DNA of 64,000 bases from Blastocatellia bacterium. Its GTDB lineage: Bacteria > Acidobacteriota > Blastocatellia > UBA7656. The DNA lies in assembly GCA_035275065.1 (NCBI GenBank), contig DATENM010000035.1:1-64000 (forward strand), written 5' to 3'. The number at the start of each line of letters is the position of its first letter. Within the stretch, counting starts at the first letter, position 1. Positions 1-7,835 of this stretch are shown piece by piece. The translations under genes and the position numbers were made by a program. Below the pieces are notes generated by a model, which was given only the letters and a program-made list of their open reading frames with translations, did no database searches and had not been told where the DNA came from.

Positions 1-45
1 GGCCAGCCTTACAAGCGCGAGCGCTCGACTGCGCAGAGCAGTTGA
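1..45 (+). CDS. C-terminal tail of an upstream gene (partial)
   Basis: Frame 1 reads GQPYKRERSTAQSS and stops with TGA at 43-45. It is followed within 31 bases by a strong intrinsic terminator, which is what the end of a gene would look like. Too short to identify. The other two forward frames stay open through the terminator, so the frame choice rests only on the stop position relative to the hairpin. Confidence 0.3.
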   Translation, partial: GQPYKRERSTAQSS

Positions 46-75
46 GCAGAAGCGGAAACGATCGGGTCAAACCGG

Positions 76-121
76 GCCAAGCGGCGGGTTCAACGTGAAC
101 CCGCCGCTTGGCTTTTGTTTT
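76..121 (+). terminator. Intrinsic terminator with 17-bp perfect stem
   Basis: Bases 76-92 pair perfectly with 96-112 (17 bp, GC-rich, 3-base loop ACG). The stem is followed by TTTTGTTTT on the + strand. It ends the transcript coming from the left edge and insulates the small gene at 226. Confidence 0.85.
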
Positions 122-225
122 GCGATTTGAGATATACTCTCCCCGTGAGTCCTTCTCTTGTGAGTGATTCGCTGGAAGGCTCGTTCAGATCGAGCATGCG
201 AAAAGGTGAGAGGGGGCAATTCCTT

Positions 226-564
226 ATGCAGTCAAATAATAGGTCCGTAGCGTTGATCGAACCCGCCGCGGGGAATGTCGACGCGGCATTTCAGAGGGCC
301 ACGCTAAAGCGCTATGCGGAATCGCACCACTTCGAGATAAGCCATTTCTGCGGCGACCGCGCTCCGCTGGCCGGCGCGGCAGGCAACCCTGAGCATAAGA
401 ACCTGATAAACGAAATACGCGGCGGCGCGGTAGGCCGTCTGCTTATACTGGCCGATGTGCGGCACGCCGTTCCCGAAGAGGTTTTAGAAGAGTGCCGCAA
501 AGCGGGCGTCGAGGTCATCTTCGTAGACGTGCAGCAGGAGAGGGGGTTGACGCAAACGACCTGA
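226..564 (+). CDS. Small resolvase-fold-like protein lacking the catalytic region
   Basis: A 112-residue protein. The ATG at 226 is chosen over upstream starts because GAGAGGGGG lies at ribosome-binding distance. Residues 20-105 follow the pattern of the central part of a serine recombinase N-terminal domain: a helix with a YA pair (YAESHHFEI), then ENLINEIRGGAVGRLLILADVR-like segments seen as LINEIRGGAVGRLLILAD, then a helix and the strand VEVIFVD. The catalytic serine strand that should precede this is absent. It is therefore probably a non-catalytic relative; function unknown. The next gene starts 27 bases downstream on the same strand, so the two are probably co-transcribed. The resemblance is by eye and could be a generic alpha/beta fold. 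Confidence 0.6.
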   Translation: MQSNNRSVALIEPAAGNVDAAFQRATLKRYAESHHFEISHFCGDRAPLAGAAGNPEHKNLINEIRGGAVGRLLILADVRHAVPEEVLEECRKAGVEVIFVDVQQERGLTQTT

Positions 565-591
565 CGCGCGCGGGAGGACCGGGGATACGAG

Positions 592-813
592 ATGAGCAGC
601 AAAGGTGAATTAGAAGTCCTTAAAACGCTATACGAGATGCTCAACGGCTTGACGATCGCCGCCGAGCGCGCGGCGGAGGACAATGATTACCCGGACGTCG
701 AGCGTTTCATGGATAAGTTGAGCGACCTGACGCTTGAGCTCGAGATGCGCATAAAGGATCTCGACCCCTCCTGGAAATCGGAGTGGGAGCGGATGCATAC
801 GGAAGCCGGCTGA
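592..813 (+). CDS. Small helical hypothetical protein (73 aa)
   Basis: Starts at ATG 592 with GGGAGGACCGGGG upstream. The protein is acidic and almost wholly helical in composition, with heptad-like leucines (LEVLKTLYEMLNGL, MDKLSDLTLELEMRI). No signal peptide, membrane segment or known motif. Lies 27 bases after the resolvase-like gene, so it probably belongs to the same transcript. I do not recognise it. Confidence 0.6.
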   Translation: MSSKGELEVLKTLYEMLNGLTIAAERAAEDNDYPDVERFMDKLSDLTLELEMRIKDLDPSWKSEWERMHTEAG

Positions 814-931
814 AGCTACCAGCCTTCGCTTTCTTTGTGCGCCGCGGCAGCTTGTGTATGCCGGCGGGTCGGTTGACTCTGCAAAAGTGCGTTTGCTAGT
901 ATTGATCTACGTTGAAAGCATCATTCATTAT

Positions 932-1004
932 GGGGCTATAGCTCAGTTGGGAGAGCGCTGCAATGGCATTGCAGAGGCCGTCGGTTCGAGCCCGACTAGC
1001 TCCA
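932..1004 (+). tRNA. tRNA-Ala (GGC anticodon)
   Basis: A full cloverleaf can be folded: acceptor stem GGGGCTA (932-938) with TAGCTCC (997-1003), D arm GCTC..GAGC, anticodon stem CTGCA/TGCAG around the loop ATGGCAT, and T arm with GGTTCGAGCCC. The anticodon GGC is at 965-967. Discriminator base A1004; CCA is not encoded. Nothing integrates at its 3' end within the window. Confidence 0.95.
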
Positions 1005-1075
1005 TTTCCCTTCTCCATGCTCCGGCCTGCTCCGTAAATCCATGTTCAGTCGTCGCCCCGTTTGTCGCTTCCCTT

Positions 1076-3385
1076 TTATTTGACGACCTCGAAATCGATC
1101 CACTGTGTCGCGCTGCGGTACTTCTCCTTCGCCAGCCGGTCGGTGATCAGGACTTGCAGGACATACTCGCCCGGCTCGATCCGCTTCCCGAGGTCGAGCA
1201 CGCCGCCGGCGATGATCTGCCGCCAATCCACCTGCGCGTCGGCCTTGATCGGCGCGACTTTGCCGGTGAAGAACTCCTGCCCGTCACGGATCAGTCTGAC
1301 CTGCGCGTCGAGTTGCGGACGCCTGGTTGCCTGGTCGAGCTTGGCGTTGTAAATCGCAAAGCCGTACCTAAGCTGCATGCCGGCGCGCAGGAGGCGCTGT
1401 GACGGCCCGCTCTGTGAATCGCCGACTTCCGCCCCGCCTTCCGCCGCGCTCATCACCTGAGCGCCCAGCGCTTTATCGGCTTTCGCCGGGTCGGTGCCTT
1501 CGATGACGATGCCCGACAACGTCAGCCGCTTCTTGCCGATATCGGGGACTTCGATGAACTGGTTGGCCGAGCCGATCTTTTCCGACGCGTCGTCGCGCAC
1601 CGCGACCCGCATTTGATAGGCCCCCGGCTTCTTGATCGGCACGTTAAGATTATAGAGAATTCCCTGGCGCTGAATCCGCGCATAGACGGCTTCCGGCACC
1701 GTAATGGTGTATTGCCGGCTATCTTGATCAATCACCTGCCCGCTATCGCCGAAGGTGAAGGCCGCCACGTCGACAACCGCCTTATACTGGCCGTCCGCCT
1801 GTTTCGTGAAGCTGATCTCCGCCGGGTCGATGTGCAGCAGCGAGCGCATGAAGGCGCCGGCCTTGAGGTCATAGCCGAACAGCGACGTCAGCTTGAGACG
1901 GATGTCTCCAGAGGAGAACGGCGAAGAGATCGCCGCATAAAGTTGCTGCGCCGGCGTCCGCGGCGTCGGGCGCAAGGACTCGTCGGAAAAGCCGTAAAAG
2001 CCGGTGCGCGAACGCACATGCAGGCCGGCGCGTTTGACCTTGAGGCTGACCTTGTGAAATGGCACGACACCACGCGCGGCGCGGAACGACGCGGCCTCGG
2101 GCGCGTAACCGATCAGGTAATAACCGCGCTGGTCTTCAAGCACGCGGCGGATGCCACGGTTCAGATCATTGCTGTTACGAATGAAGAAGCCGCCGGTCTG
2201 CTCGGCCAGGAACTGTGGCCCCTCCTGTAGATCGAGGAAGTGTGTATCGCGTTGCTGGAGTGCCGCTACCACATCATTCGTGCTCATGTCTGCGGTGTTG
2301 TCGGCGGCGGTCAGCCCGGTGACTTGCAGCCCGCGCGCGTCCATCGTGTAGATGACGACCGAGGCCCGGTTGGCGAGATCGGTCAAACGCCGCAGCGCCT
2401 CGTAGACGCGAGTGCCGCTGTCGATATGAGAATGGTTGAAGGATGAGCCGCCGGCGCGCATGGGACTCGAATCAAATCGGGGTTGGTCAAAGATGGCGAA
2501 GCCGTCCGAGAAGAGGATGACCGACTTGCGTCCCGGCAACTCGCGCAAGCCGCGAACGACATAGTTGAGCGCGCCGAGCGTGCCGACGGCAAACAGGTCT
2601 TCGCGGAAACGGTCGAGCGCAGCACGCGGGTCAGTCTCGGAATCCTGCCCGTCACTCGCCGCGCCGCCGTTCGCCTTGCCGCGCGACAGCGGATTACTTT
2701 CGAGCGGCGCGAAGGCCGAAATGCCGGCGCGCCCGGTCGGGTTCCAGCGGACGCGCTCGATGGCGGCGTAGAGCAGTCGCTTGTCGGCGGTGAACTGCTG
2801 CAAAGCGCCCATGCCCGCGCCGGTGCGAATGATGGCCACGAGGTCGCCCGGCTGCATCTGCTGGCTGACGAATCGCTTCAACGCGTCGCGCACAAAGGCT
2901 GTGCTTTCAAACGACAACCCGAGATCGTCAACCACCAACGCAATCGTGCGCCGCACCTGTTCGGGCCGCAGGGGCGCGGGCGGCGTCGGCAAAGGCGTCG
3001 CCGACGTCTTGCCCACGCTTGTCGTTGTGACCGGCGGCGGCTGCGACTCGACGTAAGAGAAATTGGTGATCTGCTGGCGCTTGCCGTCTTCGCGAATCTC
3101 GAAATCTTCCGGTGTCAGATCGGTTACATACCGCCCTTTTCCATCCGTGACCACGGCGTCAACCTGCACCAACGTGACCGAGATGCGCACCACCTCGTCT
3201 TTGTCTCGCTGGTCGCCCTTCCGCGGCTCTGCTTCATTTTGTTTATCGGCGGGCCGCGGGTTTTGTTTTTCCGAAGCGGATGATTGACCGGCGGCGCTCT
3301 GCCGGCCGGTTGATGGGAATGAAGGCGCTGCCAGAGCGGCGAGGATCAGGCAGAAAACGGGCGCGATAGACAGTTGCTTTTGCAT
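1076..3385 (-). CDS. Secreted VWFA-related protein (Acidobacteria family)
   Basis: A 769-residue protein. The ATG at 3385 is preferred because AGAGGG lies upstream at good spacing and the N-terminus MQKQLSIAPVFCLILAALAA is then a signal peptide. Residues about 70-120 carry the family signature in which a V-VDAVVTDGKGRYV strand leads into LTPEDFEIREDGK. The VWA domain follows, with DDLGLS as MIDAS-like metal site and VILFSDG as a later strand. The C-terminal half is beta-rich. This matches the VWFA-related Acidobacterial family (TIGR03436), whose exact function is unknown; members are exported. It stands alone, convergent with the tRNA. Confidence 0.9.
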   Translation of the reverse strand: MQKQLSIAPVFCLILAALAAPSFPSTGRQSAAGQSSASEKQNPRPADKQNEAEPRKGDQRDKDEVVRISVTLVQVDAVVTDGKGRYVTDLTPEDFEIREDGKRQQITNFSYVESQPPPVTTTSVGKTSATPLPTPPAPLRPEQVRRTIALVVDDLGLSFESTAFVRDALKRFVSQQMQPGDLVAIIRTGAGMGALQQFTADKRLLYAAIERVRWNPTGRAGISAFAPLESNPLSRGKANGGAASDGQDSETDPRAALDRFREDLFAVGTLGALNYVVRGLRELPGRKSVILFSDGFAIFDQPRFDSSPMRAGGSSFNHSHIDSGTRVYEALRRLTDLANRASVVIYTMDARGLQVTGLTAADNTADMSTNDVVAALQQRDTHFLDLQEGPQFLAEQTGGFFIRNSNDLNRGIRRVLEDQRGYYLIGYAPEAASFRAARGVVPFHKVSLKVKRAGLHVRSRTGFYGFSDESLRPTPRTPAQQLYAAISSPFSSGDIRLKLTSLFGYDLKAGAFMRSLLHIDPAEISFTKQADGQYKAVVDVAAFTFGDSGQVIDQDSRQYTITVPEAVYARIQRQGILYNLNVPIKKPGAYQMRVAVRDDASEKIGSANQFIEVPDIGKKRLTLSGIVIEGTDPAKADKALGAQVMSAAEGGAEVGDSQSGPSQRLLRAGMQLRYGFAIYNAKLDQATRRPQLDAQVRLIRDGQEFFTGKVAPIKADAQVDWRQIIAGGVLDLGKRIEPGEYVLQVLITDRLAKEKYRSATQWIDFEVVK

Positions 3386-3637
3386 ATTACCCTCTGCATA
3401 TGACGCGTCGCCAGACACACGGCCTGTCCCGCAACCTTCCCTACTTCACAGGTCTGTGGTTGTGGCACGGCGACCGGGCGGGTCACCCCAGGCCATGAAT
3501 TCTATCCGCGGCAAGGAGAGAAAACAACGACTGAAGGCTGCGGGCGGCGAGGGGATTGCCGGCGCGCGTTTGACGCGCGCCGCGGCGCTCTCGTATAGTC
3601 GGTCACCGTGGGCACGACACCCCGCGATAAATCCCCA

Positions 3638-6016
3638 ATGAATCCAGTCGGCAAGTTCGTCGTTCACCATTCGCGTTTGGTCATCGCCGCCACCATTGCG
3701 GTGACGCTCGCCTTTGCCGCGGCAATCGCCGTGCGCGGCATCACCTTTAACGGCTCGCCCGAAACCCTCGCCCGCCACGACGACACGCTGGCGTTCTTTA
3801 ACGAAACGCGCCACAGTTTTGGCGACGACCGCGTGGTGATCGCCGCCTTGACGACCGATGACGTCTTCGCGCCCGCCTTCCTCGAAAAGCTCGACCGGCT
3901 GACACGGCAACTGGCCGGTGTCGCGGGCGTCGCCGAGGCGCAGAGCCTGACCAACGTTAAAGCCATTCACCGCGACCGCGACACCGTCCTGGTCGAAAAC
4001 CTGATTCCCTTACGATTGATCTATCAAGGCGACGCGAGCGGAGAATTGCAGACGCTTAAACCGGCCATTACCGGCGACCCGCTTTACGTCAAGCAATTCG
4101 TCTCTGCCGACGGGCGCACGGCAGCCATCAACGTCTTCCTCAAGCCGCTCGGTGAAAGCGAGTCACGCGCCGCCGCCGAAGCCATCGAGCGCACAATCGC
4201 TGCCGCCGCGGGCACGGATGAAGTGATGCTTTCAGGCGTGCCGGTGATTGATGCGCGTGGCATCCGCAGCATGTTGCGCGATATGCTCTTTCTGTCGCCG
4301 GTCGCGGCGCTGCTCTGCTTGATCGTCTTCTTCACATCGTTTCGCAGCTTCTGGGGCGTCGTCTTGCCGATGAGCGCGCTGGTCATCGGGCTGACCTGGA
4401 CGCTCGGGCTGATGGCCGTATTCGGCAAACCGATTACGCTGGCGACGCTGTCGCTGCCGACGGTGTTGATGGCGGTCGGCAGCTCGTACATCTTTCATGT
4501 CTTGAATCAGTATCGGCTTTCGATGGCGACCCTTGCCGACGACGCCGCGAAGCCGGCGAAGCAGGCCGCCTGGCTTGCGGGGGTTGAATTCATCGCGCCG
4601 GCAGTCATCCTCTCCGGCCTGACGACAATGGCAGGATTCGGGGCGCTCGCTTCCAGCACCGTGCCGACAGCGCGTGACATGGGCATATTCGAAGCCGCCG
4701 GCACCGGCTTCATGCTGCTGCTGACGATGGCGTTCATTCCCGCCGCGCTCGCTCTGCTGCCTGGCGATGCGCTGTCGCGGGTTTCGCCTGAACGGCAGGA
4801 TTACGCCGTCTGGCTCAACGGCTGGTTGCGTGGCATCACGGCATTGATCCTCTTTCGCCGGCGCACAGTGATTATCGTTACGCTGCTGCTGACGGCGTTG
4901 ATCGGCGCAGGCGCGGCGCGTTTGCGCGTCAATACAGATTACCTGCGCATCTTTCCGGAGCGGAGCGCGACGGTGCAGGATGCGCTCAAGCTGCACGAGC
5001 GGCTGGCCGGCGCGGCGACCGTGCAACTGGTCGTCAGCGGCTCGCCCGGTGCGGCGACGCGCCCGGATTTTCTAAACGGCGTCGGCGCGCTCGAAGCCTT
5101 CGCGCGCAGCCAGCCCGGCGTTGATACGGCCATCTCGATTACTGACATTGTCAAACGATTAAACGCCGTCGCCAACGGCCCGTCGGGTGTCGAAGTGATC
5201 CCACAAACCGAGGCCGCGCTCGGCAATCTCTTTGACAACTATCTTGCCGAAGACTCGGCGCTCCTTCGTCTGGTCAGCCGCGACCGCTCGCAGGCGATTG
5301 TTATCCTGCGCACCAACCTTTTCAGCTCAAATGGGCTGCGCGAGCTGACCGATCACCTTGAAGGCTGGTCGCGCGACAACCTGCCGGCGGGTGTCAGCGC
5401 CCGCGCCACGGGCTCGGCGGTGTTGCTCAACAGCGCCTCAGATGCCATCGCCGATTCGCAGTTGTGGAGCCTGGCGATTGCCATCGGCTTGATCTTCATG
5501 ATGATGGCGGCGCTCTTCCGCTCGGTGGCGACGGGACTGCTGGCGTTGCTGCCGAACCTGTTGCCCATCGTCTGCTACTTCGGCTTTCTCGGCTGGGCCG
5601 GCATCACGCTCGACATCACCACGAGCCTGATCGCCAGCGCCGTGCTTGGTCTCGCGGTAGACAACGCGGTTCACATGATTCGCCGTTATCGCCAGTGCGC
5701 CGCCGAACGATTGCCGGGCGCGAATCGCTCATCTGGCGAAGCCGCGGGCTGGGCAATGTGGCTGACGTTGTTGCGCACAGGCAAGCCGATGTGGCTGGCC
5801 AACGTGATGCTGATGGCCGCGTTTCTGATCTTCGTGCTATCGTCGTTTGTGCCGGTGCGCGTCGGTGGCTTGCTGTGGGCCATAACGATTCTCGCCTGCC
5901 TGGCCGCGGATTTGATTTTTCTGCCGGCGTTGATGAGGTCCCGGTTGTTTGCGCGCGCCGCGCTGCCCGGAGTTCGCGATCAATCGCCCGAAGAACCTGC
6001 ACGCGTGGGAAAGTAA
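3638..6016 (+). CDS. RND-superfamily exporter with two MMPL domains
   Basis: A 792-residue inner-membrane transporter. The ATG at 3638 places the first membrane helix (LVIAATIAVTLAFAAAIAV) 15 residues in; a GTG at 3608 is an alternative and neither has a clear ribosome-binding site. Layout is the two-fold repeat of the HAE3/MMPL group: one helix, a periplasmic loop, five helices, then the same again, with a transmembrane acidic pair AVDNAVH-type segment (LGLAVDNAVHMI) in the second half. At about half the length of AcrB-type pumps it fits the HAE3 and hopanoid/lipid exporter type. The next gene starts 4 bases after the stop and encodes a LolA-like lipoprotein, the usual partner of such pumps, so lipid or lipoprotein-related export is likely. 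Confidence 0.88.
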   Translation: MNPVGKFVVHHSRLVIAATIAVTLAFAAAIAVRGITFNGSPETLARHDDTLAFFNETRHSFGDDRVVIAALTTDDVFAPAFLEKLDRLTRQLAGVAGVAEAQSLTNVKAIHRDRDTVLVENLIPLRLIYQGDASGELQTLKPAITGDPLYVKQFVSADGRTAAINVFLKPLGESESRAAAEAIERTIAAAAGTDEVMLSGVPVIDARGIRSMLRDMLFLSPVAALLCLIVFFTSFRSFWGVVLPMSALVIGLTWTLGLMAVFGKPITLATLSLPTVLMAVGSSYIFHVLNQYRLSMATLADDAAKPAKQAAWLAGVEFIAPAVILSGLTTMAGFGALASSTVPTARDMGIFEAAGTGFMLLLTMAFIPAALALLPGDALSRVSPERQDYAVWLNGWLRGITALILFRRRTVIIVTLLLTALIGAGAARLRVNTDYLRIFPERSATVQDALKLHERLAGAATVQLVVSGSPGAATRPDFLNGVGALEAFARSQPGVDTAISITDIVKRLNAVANGPSGVEVIPQTEAALGNLFDNYLAEDSALLRLVSRDRSQAIVILRTNLFSSNGLRELTDHLEGWSRDNLPAGVSARATGSAVLLNSASDAIADSQLWSLAIAIGLIFMMMAALFRSVATGLLALLPNLLPIVCYFGFLGWAGITLDITTSLIASAVLGLAVDNAVHMIRRYRQCAAERLPGANRSSGEAAGWAMWLTLLRTGKPMWLANVMLMAAFLIFVLSSFVPVRVGGLLWAITILACLAADLIFLPALMRSRLFARAALPGVRDQSPEEPARVGK

Positions 6017-6020
6017 ACAG

Positions 6021-6890
6021 ATGACCAGCAATGCCTCGCCAAAGACGCTTCTGCCCGGCTATGTCGCTGTCGTTCTGGCGATCACGCTCTTGCTCGCCGG
6101 TTGCAATCAAAAGGCAAGCAACAATGCGAATACCGCCGCCGAGCCCGCCAAGCCAACTTCAACAATCGATGCGGCGCAGATCATCGAGCGCACACGCAAG
6201 CTTGATGACTTTTCCGACAGCGTGATGAAGGTGCGCGCCCGGATCGAAGTTGAGAACCCGGCAGCGCAGTTAACCCCCATCCCTCCCGAAGTGCAGATGA
6301 CCATCTATCGCAAGCGCGCCGCCGACGGCGGCCAGATGATGCGGGTTGATTTCACCGCGCCGCCGACGCAGCGCGACCTGAGCGCCTTGATTGCCATCAC
6401 GCCGGCCGGCGAAATCGAAGGCACGCGCTACACGCAGAGCAACAACACCTTTGTCACCAGCCGCGGCGTGCTGGGCGAAGATTCGCTCTTCGGCATGACC
6501 TTGCAAGAGATGGCCGGCGGTCAGCCCGAAAGGTACGACTGGAAGCTGGTCGGCGAAGAGACGTTCAATCAAACGCCGGTCTACCGCCTCGATGGGCGAT
6601 TGAAGCCCGCCGCCGAATCGAAGTTCAATCACGTCATCCTATTCGTCGCCAAAGATAGTTTCGCGGCCGTCGGAGCCGAATTCTACGACGACCACGACGA
6701 GTTGATGCGCCGCATGACGGTGGACAAGCTGACACAGATCAATGGCCACTGGACGCGGATGCACTGGACGGTAGACAACCGCTCACGACAAAAGAAGGTT
6801 GAATTCGAAACCCTCGAAGCCCGCTATGATCAAAACGTAAGCGACGCGCTTTTCTCACGCGACCAGTTGAAGCAAGTCGCTACGAAATAG
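6021..6890 (+). CDS. LolA-like outer-membrane lipoprotein-sorting family protein
   Basis: A 289-residue lipoprotein. Starting at ATG 6021 (GGAAAG upstream) gives a lipobox LLAGC with Cys28. The mature part has the half-barrel strand pattern of the LolA-like outer-membrane lipoprotein-sorting proteins, for example MTIYRKRAADGGQMMRVDF and QTPVYRLDGRLKP. It probably binds a lipid or lipoprotein on the periplasmic side and works with the RND exporter encoded 4 bases upstream. Start sites further upstream lie inside the exporter gene and would destroy the lipobox. Confidence 0.82.
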   Translation: MTSNASPKTLLPGYVAVVLAITLLLAGCNQKASNNANTAAEPAKPTSTIDAAQIIERTRKLDDFSDSVMKVRARIEVENPAAQLTPIPPEVQMTIYRKRAADGGQMMRVDFTAPPTQRDLSALIAITPAGEIEGTRYTQSNNTFVTSRGVLGEDSLFGMTLQEMAGGQPERYDWKLVGEETFNQTPVYRLDGRLKPAAESKFNHVILFVAKDSFAAVGAEFYDDHDELMRRMTVDKLTQINGHWTRMHWTVDNRSRQKKVEFETLEARYDQNVSDALFSRDQLKQVATK

Positions 6891-6995
6891 GTGTTGGGTG
6901 CCGGGCGTCGGGTGTCGGGTGTTGGATGAAGGCGCTGTGCGCTTCGGTACTCAACACCTGACACCCTTCACCCGACACCCAGCACCCGACACCCG
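6891..6995. repeat. Imperfect inverted repeat of GGGTGTCGGGTG units
   Basis: Immediately after the lipoprotein stop, tandem units such as GTCGGGTGTCGGGTGTTGG are followed, about 45 bases on, by their complement ACCCGACACCCAGCACCCG. The whole folds into a long imperfect hairpin. It fills the gap to the next gene and ends 2-3 bases before its ATG, so it replaces the normal ribosome-binding region there. Looks like a REP-type intergenic repeat. Confidence 0.7.
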
Positions 6996-6997
6996 CT

Positions 6998-7687
6998 ATG
7001 CCGACTGACGACCTACTCGCAGTGATCGGGCGAGCCGACGAGCTGTACCGCAAACGGGCGCAGCCCGGCGCGGTGCGCGAATCGGTGATGATTCTGAGTG
7101 GCGCGCGCGGGGGTAATGAACGTTACGAAGTGCAATGGCGGCTGGCGCGCTCGCTCTTTTTTCTTGGGCAGGAAGCGCCGGAGCCGGCGAGCCAGAGTCA
7201 GCTCTATGCGGCGGGCATCGGCGCGGGCGAGCGCGCGATCACGTTGAATCCCGAGCGCGTCGAAGGCCACTTCTGGGTCGGCGTCAACCTGGCACTGTTT
7301 GCCGAAAGCCACGGCGGGCTGCGTGGATTGCGGGCGCTCAGATGGGCGCGCGCCGAGTTGAAGATGGCGGCAAGAGTCAATGAAGCGTACCACGATGCCG
7401 GGCCGTTAAGAGTGCTGGCGAGGCTATCGCATCGAACGCCGCGCTGGCTCGGCGGCAGCTTGCGCAAGAGTGAGAAATATTACGACCGCGCCCTTGAGAT
7501 TGCGCCGCACAATAGCGTGACGCTGTTATATGCTGCCGAGCTGGCGCTCGAAAAGAAGCAGCCCGAGCGCGCACAGTTACTGCTGGAAGTGCTGCTTTCG
7601 TTGCCGAATGATGCCGACTGGGAATACGAGAACCGCCGCGACCGCGACACCGCCCGCCGGCTGCTCAAGCGCATGGCCCTCGCCTGA
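6998..7687 (+). CDS. TatT-like TPR protein
   Basis: A 229-residue all-helical protein with tetratricopeptide-like helices, for example GAGERAITLNPERVEGHF followed by WVGVNLALFAESHG and ALEIAPHNSVTLLYAAELAL. The HFW-G-NLA region and the length resemble the TatT component (TRAP-transporter-associated T protein) family, of which the best-known member is a trimeric periplasmic-type TPR protein. No convincing signal peptide is visible from this ATG. No ribosome-binding site is present because the REP-like repeat abuts the start. It follows the RND/lipoprotein pair and could act with it, but that is inference. Confidence 0.7.
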   Translation: MPTDDLLAVIGRADELYRKRAQPGAVRESVMILSGARGGNERYEVQWRLARSLFFLGQEAPEPASQSQLYAAGIGAGERAITLNPERVEGHFWVGVNLALFAESHGGLRGLRALRWARAELKMAARVNEAYHDAGPLRVLARLSHRTPRWLGGSLRKSEKYYDRALEIAPHNSVTLLYAAELALEKKQPERAQLLLEVLLSLPNDADWEYENRRDRDTARRLLKRMALA

Positions 7688-7737
7688 CGGCGGCTCAAAT
7701 CGATGCCGATGACCACTATGAACGGCTGCGCCGATGA

Positions 7738-7814
7738 GCCTGGGAGCGCGGGCATCTCGCCCGCAGGCGGCGCGCATGCGAAAGATTGCGGGCAAGATGC
7801 CCGCGCTCCCAGGC
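7738..7814. repeat. REP-like palindrome (GGGAGCGCGGGCATCT arms)
   Basis: Bases 7738-7765 (GCCTGGGAGCGCGGGCATCT onward) are repeated inverted at 7787-7814 with a single mismatch in 28 bases. It sits between the convergent ends of the TatT-like gene and the next - strand gene and may also act as a transcription terminator. The motif looks like a dispersed bacterial REP sequence. Confidence 0.75.
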
Positions 7815-7835
7815 CATAGCCGACCGTCTTTGCTA

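Noticed and set aside
854-1402. Open frame running across the tRNA and into the VWFA gene
   Set aside because: It overlaps a perfect tRNA-Ala and is antisense to a well-supported gene.
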